A stretch of DNA of 64,000 bases from JANQNX01 sp040217095 (GCA_965229565.1 OZ245888.1:62001-126000); one strand, 5' to 3'; shown: positions 25,049 to 32,245, counted from the first letter of the stretch. Numbers and translations are program-made. Notes: generated by a model from the sequence alone, not told the origin.

Positions 25049-26413
25049 CTACTTAATTACCACAGACTGTCCATGCACCGGGATTTCTACATTCCATCCC
25101 AGTTGATTAACCAGATAGCTACGAAATGCATCCTGGCTCTGTGGCTCACCATGAACAATATAAGTCATCCGAGGCCGCCCAGGCATGGTTGCCAACCAGT
25201 CGGTCAACTCCTGGTAATCGGCATGTGCTGACAGGCAATCTATTGATGTCAGTTTCGCCCGTACCGGGTAATACTCCCCGTGGATCTTGATTCGGTCCAT
25301 GCCTGCCAGCATGTTTGCACCACGAGTTCCTTCTGCCTGATAGCCTACAAAGATTATCGTGTTGCGATTATCACCAAGGTATACTTTCAAATGATGTAGA
25401 ACCCGGCCACCAGTCAACATCCCGCTCGCGGACAGGATTATCTTCGGTACTGACTGAAACTCGATTCCCTTCGACTCCTCGACAGCAGGTGTAAAAGTCA
25501 CCAGTTGGCCAAGTTTATGACACTCATCTTCACTGAGTTTGTGTAAATCCTTGTGGCGGAAAAAGATATCGGTTGCATCAATCGCCATTGGGCTATCGAG
25601 GTATATCGGTACCCTGGGTATCCTTTTTTCAATAATCAATTTTGTGATCACGTGTAACAGACTTTGTGCTCGACCCACAGCAAAGGTGGGTATCAACACG
25701 GCTCCACCCTTGCCAAACGTGCTATTAATAACTTTTTCCAGCAATTCAAATGGATCGGCTTCAGGGTGTCTGCGATTTCCATAGGTTGATTCGATCACCA
25801 GGAAATCTGCATTGGGTAATGACTCCGGCGCATGCATCACTACATCATCAGGTCGTCCTACATCACCGCTGAACAGGATACTCTTTTCACCATCATGCAC
25901 ATGGACACAGGCAGCACCAAGTATATGGCCGGCATTAGTCATTGATACCTTGATACCTGGCACTGGTTCGAAGGACTGGTGATAGGCAACTGGAAAAAAT
26001 TGTTCCAGTGAACGATAGGCATCCATTTCGGTGTAGATTGGCAGGGCTGGATGGTGTTTCGTATAGCCGTATCGGTTGGCGCGATCCGCTTCTTCCTCTT
26101 GCAAATGTCCTGCATCCGGTAACAGGATTCTGCAGAGATCCATCGTCGCATGCGTGCAGTAAATTTTACCTTTGAAGCCTTCTCTGCAAAGAGCCGGTAT
26201 AAAACCACTGTGGTCAAGGTGAGCATGGGTTAACACAATGGCATCGATAGTGCCTGGCTCAACAGGAAATGGTTGTCTGTTCCTGATCCGAATCTTTTTT
26301 ATCCCCTGGAAAAGTCCACAATCAATGAGTATCCGTTTGTCGTCTTTTTCCAGCAGAAACCTTGAACCGGTAACTGTTTCGGCCGCACCCCAGAATGTCA
26401 GCTTACAGCCCAC
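25049..26413 (-). CDS. Beta-CASP metallo-beta-lactamase (RNA exonuclease family)
   Basis: The 454-residue product has the metallo-beta-lactamase motifs HAHLDH (near 62), an Asp in FSGDVGRP and HGEPQS near the end, plus beta-CASP features (ESTYGNRRHP, IPTFAVGRAQ, SASGM, LSAHADYQEL). This is the YSH1/CPSF-type RNA-processing exonuclease family. I place the start at GTG 26413, five bases after GAGG, not at GTG 26419 which overlaps that site. It is first of an operon with phosphorylase and PRPP synthetase genes, so it could supply nucleotides from RNA; this is inference. Confidence 0.87.
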   Translation of the reverse strand: MGCKLTFWGAAETVTGSRFLLEKDDKRILIDCGLFQGIKKIRIRNRQPFPVEPGTIDAIVLTHAHLDHSGFIPALCREGFKGKIYCTHATMDLCRILLPDAGHLQEEEADRANRYGYTKHHPALPIYTEMDAYRSLEQFFPVAYHQSFEPVPGIKVSMTNAGHILGAACVHVHDGEKSILFSGDVGRPDDVVMHAPESLPNADFLVIESTYGNRRHPEADPFELLEKVINSTFGKGGAVLIPTFAVGRAQSLLHVITKLIIEKRIPRVPIYLDSPMAIDATDIFFRHKDLHKLSEDECHKLGQLVTFTPAVEESKGIEFQSVPKIILSASGMLTGGRVLHHLKVYLGDNRNTIIFVGYQAEGTRGANMLAGMDRIKIHGEYYPVRAKLTSIDCLSAHADYQELTDWLATMPGRPRMTYIVHGEPQSQDAFRSYLVNQLGWNVEIPVHGQSVVIK

Positions 26414-26676
26414 AGGCACCTCTCTTTCGGTTTTATTGTAAGCGTTATAACAATCGCAACATTTATTGACGAGTACAGGTCAGAAGCAATGCGCCGGACT
26501 GTCCTGCTGTCAATTGTTATTATTATAGTTGACTTAACTTTATAATGGACTACAAAAAATACTTGATATTATTTTATACACTGCTATTGCATTGGTAGTC
26601 AGCGTATTAGAACATTCAAACAGGTATAGTATTAATAACCAATAACGATAAACAGACTGAATAGAGAATCTAGCTG

Positions 26677-26793
26677 GTGTCATTCCAGGCAGAAGTGAAC
26701 ATTCCAGTTAAAAGAATCCTGGTAACCGGTGCAACCGGTTACATTGGCAGGCACGTGGTGAAGAAACCGGGTGACCATACCATGTTCTCATGA
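26677..26793 (+). pseudogene. Remnant of an NAD(P)-binding SDR/epimerase gene
   Basis: From GTG 26677 the frame encodes a short N-terminus and a complete nucleotide-binding start (KRILVTGATGYIGRHVV), then stops after nine more residues. The glycine pattern GATGYIG is typical of extended SDR enzymes, which are about 300 residues long, so most of the gene is missing. The stop overlaps the next ATG as ATGA, as expected if the original 3' end was kept and the middle was deleted. The rest of the gap 26414-26676 shows only A+T-rich sequence without a clear feature. Confidence 0.6.
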
Positions 26794-27707
26794 GTAGTGA
26801 CTCACTTAACCACGCCCTGCCGGGTCAACGCCGGGAGCTAAAAAGTAATGCGGGCATTATTAGTTACTATACTGATGCGCCTGCAAATACTGACAACAAC
26901 ACACCTTTGCTGTTAATACATACGATTAATGCGGCCGCCGGCGCCCATGAAGTGCGCCCCCTGTACGAACAATATCGACAGACGCGCCCGGTCTATGCGC
27001 TGGACTTGCCCGGTTATGGTTTTTCGGAGCGCAGTGACAGGGATTACACGCCACGGCTGATGACAGATGCCATTCACAACATCGTAGCGGAAATACAAAC
27101 AATTCATGGGGACGTAGATATTGATGCTTTGGCCGTGTCCACTTCCTGCGAGTTCCTGGCACGGGCCGCGCATGAAAACACCTCAAGCTTTCGTAGCCTG
27201 GCACTGGTAGCGCCGACCGGTTTCAGCAGAATGTATCCCTACAAGGGAGAAGAATTAAGTAACAGGGGTATGCCAGGTTTTCTCAAGTTCCTGAAACTAC
27301 CTTTTGTCGGTGGAGCTTTATTTAACCTGCTTACATGCAGGAAAAGCGTTCGATTTTTCCTGCAAAAAACCTGGGGCTCAAAACAGATCGATGAAACCAT
27401 GTACGAGTATTCATGGCAGACGACACGACAACCCGGTGCGCGCTTCGCACCTTTTTACTTTTTATCCGGTTATCTATTCAGCCAGGACATCAATGCCATT
27501 TACGAGGACTTGTCTGTTCCCGTATGGATGAGTCATGGTGTGCGTGGTGACTTTACGAACTATTGCTGGAAGGAAACACTGAAAGATAATAGCAACTGGA
27601 ACTTTAGCGTGTTTGAAACAGGTGCATTATCGTATTACGAGGTGTTGAATGATTTCTGCCAGAATTACGATGCATTCCTGTCATCGCTGGCAGCAAAAAA
27701 CAGCTAG
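26790..27707 (+). CDS. Alpha/beta-hydrolase fold protein with degenerate active site
   Basis: The 305-residue protein has an alpha/beta-hydrolase layout: LLLIHTINAAAGAHE (oxyanion region), YALDLPGYGFSERSD, then a nucleophile elbow that reads AVSTSCEF rather than GxSxG, followed by VAPTGFSR. An HG pair (MSHGVRGDF) marks the acid strand. In the position where the catalytic His normally lies, the sequence reads FETGALSYYEVL with no His. It may be inactive or work with a different triad. The gene overlaps the SDR remnant by four bases. Substrate unknown. Confidence 0.75.
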   Translation: MSSDSLNHALPGQRRELKSNAGIISYYTDAPANTDNNTPLLLIHTINAAAGAHEVRPLYEQYRQTRPVYALDLPGYGFSERSDRDYTPRLMTDAIHNIVAEIQTIHGDVDIDALAVSTSCEFLARAAHENTSSFRSLALVAPTGFSRMYPYKGEELSNRGMPGFLKFLKLPFVGGALFNLLTCRKSVRFFLQKTWGSKQIDETMYEYSWQTTRQPGARFAPFYFLSGYLFSQDINAIYEDLSVPVWMSHGVRGDFTNYCWKETLKDNSNWNFSVFETGALSYYEVLNDFCQNYDAFLSSLAAKNS

Positions 27708-27710
27708 AAG

Positions 27711-27929
27711 TCAGGCGCAATCCTCTTTTTCTTCCTCTTTTTCCAGGTGCTCGGCAAGCTGTTCCAACACGAGTTTGGCCGAATACTGGAGATCGACCAG
27801 GCGAACCTGTGTCAATTTGCTCAATTCATTAGCGAGCCTGACATCCTGTACATCAGACATCAGTAACTCAATCTTATGCATGAGCTCAGCGAGCTGCTGA
27901 TCGCTATCAAATTTATTTTTTGCGTCCAT
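27711..27929 (-). CDS. Small helical acidic protein, unknown
   Basis: A 72-residue protein, mostly amphipathic helix with Leu-heptad character (about 12-65) and an acidic-basic tail (EKEEEKEDC). It is soluble, with no signal peptide. It ends four bases from the converging hydrolase gene. No family recognised; the coding case rests on length, composition and placement. Confidence 0.5.
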   Translation of the reverse strand: MDAKNKFDSDQQLAELMHKIELLMSDVQDVRLANELSKLTQVRLVDLQYSAKLVLEQLAEHLEKEEEKEDCA

Positions 27930-28291
27930 CTAATACATCGAGGCCTTGCTGCAATGCACAAAGTATAAACCTTCAAGCTGTAATTGCAAGGCGAGTAATA
28001 TTATTAATATTCAATCATTTATCTAAATAAAATAGTAAATCTTACTTAGCTGTTTGATTTAAACCGCAAACCTTAATAAATTCATTTATATAACGCTGTG
28101 ATAATCAGGGGAAACCTCCCTGATACTTCAAAAGAAGGTTAAAGGGTTGTTTTTAAGAGATTTAATTTAAACAAGTGCAGATGCACCAAATTGAGCGCAT
28201 CGCGCCTAAATGCTGCAGTCAAGCTGCATTACAGTTGTCGATGTCTGGTTTGTTAGCCTTATAGCAAGTATTAGCCACGTTTGGCGCTATT
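27930..28291. other. Intergenic region without a clear gene
   Basis: This 362-base gap is A+T rich. I see a weak hairpin TCAGGG...CCCTGA (about 28107-28125) and a small one GCCACGTTTGGC near 28274. No start, tRNA or repeat could be supported. Confidence 0.5.
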
Positions 28292-29548
28292 TCAGGAGAA
28301 AGTCATTGTTCTCTCGGTGGGTAGTTCATCGATATCCCCTGCCATGATGCGGTTACGAACATAAACACTGATTCGGTAGCGTTCCATATCCTGAAGGTCA
28401 TGAAAACTTACACCGATAGAGATATCGTCCTGATCCTCGTTGAGGTCTTTCCATAACACTGTCGCATTCGTGGTGACCTTGAGGTAATCATCCTCGGAAT
28501 CAGATGGAATATAAAATTCCAGGAAAAGTTTACTCCCCAGTTCGATGTCAGAGGTAACACGCAGGTTGGCACCGCTGACGGAAAGATTCACTTTCTCTGC
28601 AAAGATAAAACCCTCATCAGGCTGACATTGAATTCTTACCTTGAGTGTCACAGCGGCACGATGATCCCAGCGCAATTCTTTATCCATATCTTCTATGTTG
28701 CAATCGATACCCATTGCTTTTTCCAGGGCCAGTGCAAACTCACGACAGGAATGGAAACGTTTACGCGAATTCTTTTCCAGTGCCTTCAGTACCACCTTGT
28801 CAACTTTCTCGGGAATATCCTTGACCAAGCTTGATGGTTTATTAACCGGTGTTTCCTGATGACTTTTGAGCATCTCGCTGACAGTGCTGGCTTTTGTAAA
28901 AGGATGTCTGCCGGTCAACATCTTGTAGAGGATGATCCCAAGCGAATAAATATCTGCACGGGCATCCATGTGCTGGCAATTGATATGTTCCGGTGACATG
29001 TAACCCGGTGTACCGTTGGGTTTACCTTCAAGGAAAGACTGTTCTTCAAGAAATTTGGCAATACCAAAATCCATAATCAACACTTCACCACTGAGACTGA
29101 TGCGGATATTGCCGGGCTTCAAGTCGAGATGAACAATACCAAGGTTGTGTGCATATTCCATTGCCCACAGTATCTTTTGCATGATCTTTAGCGCCTGGCT
29201 TACCTTGAATGGTTTTTTTTGATTGGCAAGTATCTGATCCAGGTCGCCACCGCTGATCAGGCGCATAACGATCAGTACCGATTTCTTATAATCCAGGATG
29301 TCGTACACGGGGACAATATTGGAGTGTTCTGCCAGCGCGTGTATGCGGGCCTCGCGGATGATGGATTCCTTGTTGAATTTCCTGTTCACCAGGTCAGTTG
29401 AACGGACCTTGATCGCGACATATCGCTGTAGCTCATGGTCATAGGCCTTGTACACGTCTCCGAAGGTGCCACTGCCAATGACGTCCTTAAGCTCGTACCG
29501 GCCTATCCTTGTTCCCTCTAGCGTCACTGGTTTGGTCTTCGCGAACAT
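28292..29548 (-). CDS. Ser/Thr protein kinase fused to a PilZ-like domain
   Basis: The 418-residue protein has an N-terminal Hanks-type kinase (about 15-275): glycine loop GSGTFGDVYKAYD, VAIKV lysine, catalytic loop HLDLKPGN, MDFG, and GYMSPEH. The catalytic loop has HLD in place of HRD, making it a non-RD kinase, probably not switched by activation-loop phosphorylation. The C-terminal part (about 300-400) resembles PilZ, with NLSVSGANL matching NxSxxG, but the RxxxR motif is not evident, so c-di-GMP binding is unsure. No membrane segment. It stands alone between hydrolase and tRNA genes and may link c-di-GMP to phosphorylation. Confidence 0.85.
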   Translation of the reverse strand: MFAKTKPVTLEGTRIGRYELKDVIGSGTFGDVYKAYDHELQRYVAIKVRSTDLVNRKFNKESIIREARIHALAEHSNIVPVYDILDYKKSVLIVMRLISGGDLDQILANQKKPFKVSQALKIMQKILWAMEYAHNLGIVHLDLKPGNIRISLSGEVLIMDFGIAKFLEEQSFLEGKPNGTPGYMSPEHINCQHMDARADIYSLGIILYKMLTGRHPFTKASTVSEMLKSHQETPVNKPSSLVKDIPEKVDKVVLKALEKNSRKRFHSCREFALALEKAMGIDCNIEDMDKELRWDHRAAVTLKVRIQCQPDEGFIFAEKVNLSVSGANLRVTSDIELGSKLFLEFYIPSDSEDDYLKVTTNATVLWKDLNEDQDDISIGVSFHDLQDMERYRISVYVRNRIMAGDIDELPTERTMTFS

Positions 29549-29580
29549 GTCGATAAATTAAATTCTAGTATAAAAAGCCC

Positions 29581-29607
29581 TGTCCAGGCATCTCACCGTT
29601 CTGGACA
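29581..29607. promoter_or_regulatory. Inverted repeat upstream of the kinase gene
   Basis: TGTCCAG and CTGGACA are separated by 13 bases, 33-59 bases before the kinase start. A TATACT lies between it and the gene on the minus strand. It could be an operator; support is limited to symmetry. Confidence 0.35.
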
Positions 29608-29734
29608 TACAGATACCTGACTGCAGCCATCACCTCTATATCGGACGATACAGATTGTTCTTGAGAAATGATTGTTAGATCGTGTATTCGAGAATTAGTC
29701 GAACTGCGCTTTCATCCTGCTGAAAACAATCCAT

Positions 29735-29759
29735 AAAAAAACCTGCACATGGCAGGTTT
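29735..29759 (-). terminator. Rho-independent terminator at the end of the tRNA transcript
   Basis: On the minus strand AAACCTGC and GCAGGTTT pair around a 5-base loop (CATGT), followed by a T-run. It closes the csrA-tRNA region after the last hairpin element, and is a near copy of the terminator at 29908. Confidence 0.8.
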
Positions 29760-29766
29760 ATTTATA

Positions 29767-29881
29767 TGGCGCGCCCGGAAGGACTGACTCGCGACGTCCT
29801 GTCGCTCGCACTGCGTACAGACTAGCGTCTGCCCAAATCGTCTATCCTGACGATTTGTCGAACCGACTTGTTTATTGTCGG
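29767..29881 (-). repeat. Hairpin element A with duplicated tRNA-Arg 3' end
   Basis: Plus-strand 29767-29784 repeats the 3' end, including CCA, of the tRNA-Arg gene 179 bases away. Beside it are four hairpins in order: stem GCGAC/GTCGC (29791-29805), CGC/GCG (29807-29815), CAGAC/GTCTG (29818-29831) and a 9-bp stem (29834-29857), plus CCGAC/GTCGG (29863-29881). In minus sense the first and fourth loops read AGGAC and AGGATA. The same order occurs in elements B and C with different stem bases. Confidence 0.75.
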
Positions 29882-29907
29882 AGGGTCAAATTCATGCAAC
29901 TCCATAA

Positions 29908-29932
29908 ATAAAAAAACCCGCACAAGGCAGGT
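29908..29932 (-). terminator. Rho-independent terminator after tRNA-Arg
   Basis: In minus sense ACCTGC pairs with GCGGGT (one G-U) around CTTGT, then a run of T. It lies 13 bases past the tRNA-Arg CCA. Compared with the copy at 29735, one pair changes from T-A to T-G, so pairing is kept. Confidence 0.75.
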
Positions 29933-29945
29933 CTGTTTATTTATA

Positions 29946-30022
29946 TGGCGCGCCCGGAAGGATTCGAACCTCCGACCCCCTAGTTCGTAGCCAGGTACTC
30001 TATCCAACTGAGCTACGGGCGC
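29946..30022 (-). tRNA. tRNA-Arg (anticodon ACG)
   Basis: A 77-base cloverleaf with a 7-bp acceptor stem GCGCCCG/CGGGCGC, D-arm GTAGCTCAGTTGGATAGAG, anticodon loop CTACGAA (ACG at plus-strand 29986-29988), T-arm GGTTCGAATCC and an encoded CCA. ACG is normally edited to ICG by TadA, whose gene is at 39694. Its place after tRNA-Ser downstream of csrA matches the csrA-serV-argV order of enteric bacteria. Confidence 0.97.
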
Positions 30023-30072
30023 GTTGCAAAATTTGAGCGGCGAATAATATCTGACTTGCGTATTTAGTCAAA

Positions 30073-30165
30073 TGGCGGAGAGAGAGGGACTACAAAATAC
30101 ATCCTGTATTTTGCCCTGCGGGCCAGCCTGCGGCTGTTCCGATTTGTTCCCGACAAATCGGTCAA
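30073..30165 (-). repeat. Hairpin element B with duplicated tRNA-Ser 3' end
   Basis: Plus-strand 30073-30089 repeats 17 bases of the 3' end (with CCA) of tRNA-Ser located 170 bases away. Then follow the same four hairpins as in A and C: CAAAATAC/GTATTTTG (30093-30113), GCCC/GGGC (30113-30123), CAGCC/GGCTG (30124-30136) and CCGATTTGT/ACAAATCGG (30139-30161). In minus sense the outer loops read AGGAT and CGGGA, both with GGA. CAGGATG here equals the CsrB repeat motif. Confidence 0.8.
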
Positions 30166-30200
30166 ACCCTCTTCTCGGCTATCGCATCTACCTTTCGTGA

Positions 30201-30243
30201 ATCATTCAAATATTCATATCATTAATATGAATATTTGAATGAT
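30201..30243. repeat. 19-bp perfect inverted repeat touching the tRNA-Ser 3' end
   Basis: ATCATTCAAATATTCATAT and its exact complement flank a 5-base loop (CATTA). One end coincides with the last base of the tRNA CCA. The stem is A+T rich and no long T-run follows, so it is not a classical terminator; it may protect or define the tRNA 3' trailer. Confidence 0.8.
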
Positions 30244-30334
30244 GGCGGAGAGAGAGGGATTCGAACCCTCGATACGGGATAAACCGTATACTCCCTTAGC
30301 AGGGGAGCGCCTTCAGCCACTCGGCCACCTCTCC
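30243..30334 (-). tRNA. tRNA-Ser (anticodon GCT)
   Basis: A 92-base type II tRNA: acceptor GGAGAGG/CTCTCTCC region, anticodon stem CTCCC/GGGAG with loop CTGCTAA (GCT at plus-strand 30298-30300), long variable arm (TATACGGTTTATCCCGTAT), T-arm GGTTCGAATCC and encoded CCA. Equivalent to serV, which follows csrA in enteric bacteria. Confidence 0.97.
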
Positions 30335-30368
30335 TAATAAACTACTATGATTTATAAATTCTTTTCAC

Positions 30369-30466
30369 TGGCGCTCCTGTCGCGCCCTACTCCGGGCATC
30401 CTGCCCTTCGCCCTTCGGGCCAGTCCACTTCGTGGACTGTTCAAAATCGTTTCCGACGATTTTGTC
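30369..30466 (-). repeat. Hairpin element C between csrA and tRNA-Ser
   Basis: Same hairpin order as A and B: GGGC/GCCC (30394-30406), GCCC/GGGC (30410-30420), CAGTCCAC/GTGGACTG (30421-30439), CAAAATCGT/ACGATTTTG (30442-30464), with an extra GGCGC/GCGCC hairpin (30370-30386) next to a terminal CCA. Minus-sense loops of three hairpins contain GGA: CGGAA, AGGAT and GACAGGA. It lies about 140 bases after csrA in the same direction. No tRNA 3' end of matching sequence is in the window. Confidence 0.75.
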
Positions 30467-30561
30467 AGCAATTACAGCTTCCTCTCCGAAAAAAACACGG
30501 CTTAACGCCGCGAGTATTGTAATGATTTAGCGAGCAAAATGCTCAGAAATATCAGATAAAA

Positions 30562-30587
30562 AGCATAACCCTGCAGCGAGGCAGGGT
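30562..30587 (-). terminator. Rho-independent terminator after csrA
   Basis: In minus sense ACCCTGC... GCAGGGT pairs over 7 bp around CTCGCT, followed by TATGCTTTTT. It lies 20 bases past the csrA stop. If it is efficient, the hairpin elements and tRNAs need their own promoter or read-through. Confidence 0.7.
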
Positions 30588-30606
30588 AAAGTCCCGGGGT
30601 GGACTG

Positions 30607-30804
30607 TTACTCTGAAGCTTCTGACGGTACGTCGTCAGATTGCTCTTTCTGTATTCGGTCGTAGATTTCTTCGCGGTGTACGGCGACGTCCTTGGGGGCG
30701 TTCACACCAATTCTCACCTGGTTTCCTCTGATACCCAGTACGGTAACGTTGACCTCGTCACCGATCATGAGCGACTCACCGACTCTTCTGGTCAATATCA
30801 ACAT
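30607..30804 (-). CDS. csrA: Carbon storage regulator CsrA
   Basis: The 65-residue RNA-binding protein carries the family pattern MLILTRRVGESLMIGDEV, VTVLGIRGNQVRIG and VAVHREEIYDRI. The RNA-contacting residues L4, R6 and the VAVHREEI segment (about 40-47) are intact. It dimerises and binds GGA in hairpin loops of target mRNAs to block or stabilise them, and is titrated by CsrB/CsrC-type RNAs. AGGAG lies before the ATG. It follows lysC and precedes three hairpin elements that carry GGA loops, which may be partners. Confidence 0.97.
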   Translation of the reverse strand: MLILTRRVGESLMIGDEVNVTVLGIRGNQVRIGVNAPKDVAVHREEIYDRIQKEQSDDVPSEASE

Positions 30805-30925
30805 CTCAATTCTCCTGTTGCTTCCTTAGTCTTAATAATATCTTTTCCTTAATTATAGCCACATGTAGCGTTGTGCTCGCCTATTATTTGCACGACCGCT
30901 GCACTCGGCATCCTCTCCCCGTTAT

Positions 30926-32155
30926 CTATTCTGCCAATGCGCCGTTTTCCAGCCCAAAGGCCGCATGCAGTGTACGAACTCCCAGCTCTAGGTATTTTTC
31001 GGCCACAACCACAGAAACCTTAATTTCGGAGGTGGAAATCATCTGGATATTGATACCTTCATCCGCCAGCGCCTTGAACATTTTGCTGGCAATACCGGCA
31101 TGAGAGCGCATACCAACACCCACTACCGAGATCTTGGCGATCTTGTTATCACCCGTGACGGCCTTGGCCTTGATGTCCGCGGCCGTAGTTTTCAGGATCT
31201 TCATGGCCTGGTCGTAATCGTTACGGTGCACCGAGAAAGTAAAGTCGGTGGTGTTATCCACGCCGACGTTTTGCACGATCATATCGACCTCGATGTTCGC
31301 ATCGGCAATGGGGCCCAGTATTTGCGAGGCAATACCGGGTTGATCGGGCACGCCGACAATAGTCAGCTTGGCCTCGTCACGGTTGTGGGCAATGCCTGAA
31401 ATCAGTGCCGCTTCCATATTTTCATCCTCATCTGTTATCAGTGTACCCGGCCCGTCCTTGAAACTGGAGAGCACGCGGAGATTTACATTGTATTTTCTGG
31501 CAAATTCTACGGATCGTATCTGCAGTACCTTGGAGCCTAGACTGGCCATTTCCAGCATTTCCTCGTAGGTAATGCGGGGCAGGCGCTGGGCATCCTCGAC
31601 AATACGGGGATCGGCGGTGTAAACGCCGTCTACATCGGTATAGATCCGGCATTCGTCGGCATTCAGTGCCGCTGCCATGGCCACCGCCGTGGTATCTGAG
31701 CCACCTCGACCCAGCGTGGTGATATTGCCTTCCTCGTCGATACCCTGGAACCCGGCGATCACGACGACCTTGCCCGCATCCAGTTGTTTATGCACACGTT
31801 CTGATTCGATATCAAGGATGCGTGCCTTGCTATGCGCATTATCGGTACGGATATGGACCTGGCCACCGGTAAATGAAACGGCCGGCTGGCCTTTCTCAGA
31901 CAGCGCCATGCTGAGCAGCGCGATGGTGACCTGTTCACCGGTCGATAACAGGACGTCGAGTTCCCTTGCGGGCATTTCGTTGGAAATACTTTTTGCCAGC
32001 CCCAGCAACCGATCGGTCTCGCCGCTCATGGCCGATACCACGACCACCACCTGGTGCCCCTGGCCAATGGTCTTAATAACCTTGTCGGCAACGGCCTGGA
32101 TACGCTCGATTGTACCTACCGACGTACCGCCATATTTTTGAACTATAAGCGCCAT
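30926..32155 (-). CDS. lysC: Aspartate kinase
   Basis: A 409-residue monofunctional aspartokinase: kinase domain start VQKYGGTSVG, FTGG, GRGGSDTTAVA and TDVDGVYTADPR, then two ACT domains (about 265-400) for feedback by lysine and/or threonine. It phosphorylates aspartate as the first step to Lys, Thr, Met and diaminopimelate. The alaS-lysC-csrA order is common in pseudomonads and relatives. AGGA lies 7 bases before the ATG. A hairpin in the 183-base leader could act in control. Confidence 0.96.
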   Translation of the reverse strand: MALIVQKYGGTSVGTIERIQAVADKVIKTIGQGHQVVVVVSAMSGETDRLLGLAKSISNEMPARELDVLLSTGEQVTIALLSMALSEKGQPAVSFTGGQVHIRTDNAHSKARILDIESERVHKQLDAGKVVVIAGFQGIDEEGNITTLGRGGSDTTAVAMAAALNADECRIYTDVDGVYTADPRIVEDAQRLPRITYEEMLEMASLGSKVLQIRSVEFARKYNVNLRVLSSFKDGPGTLITDEDENMEAALISGIAHNRDEAKLTIVGVPDQPGIASQILGPIADANIEVDMIVQNVGVDNTTDFTFSVHRNDYDQAMKILKTTAADIKAKAVTGDNKIAKISVVGVGMRSHAGIASKMFKALADEGINIQMISTSEIKVSVVVAEKYLELGVRTLHAAFGLENGALAE

Positions 32156-32216
32156 GCAGCGATCCTGTTAAAAAGCGCGGGATTCTAGCCGATTCACCGG
32201 CTTTAGGAAAGAAAAG

Positions 32217-32245
32217 TGGCTTGTATGGCTTTGCTATACAAGCCA
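32217..32245 (-). terminator. 10-bp hairpin in the alaS-lysC gap
   Basis: TGGCTTGTAT and ATACAAGCCA pair around a 9-base loop; in minus sense CTTTTCTTTCC follows. It may end alaS transcripts or attenuate lysC. The T-run is weak and interrupted. Confidence 0.5.

Noticed and set aside
28200..28260. Integron attC-like sequence (GCCTAAA ... GTTAGCC)
   Set aside because: The core sites do not match RYYYAAC/GTTRRRY as a pair, no L-box symmetry, and no integrase is present.
29822..30007. 61-codon frame across element A and tRNA-Arg
   Set aside because: It runs through a tRNA gene and hairpins; no protein character.
30564..30606. Read-through of csrA into the tRNAs as a single mature operon
   Set aside because: A good terminator lies between csrA and the hairpin elements; co-transcription cannot be claimed from sequence alone.
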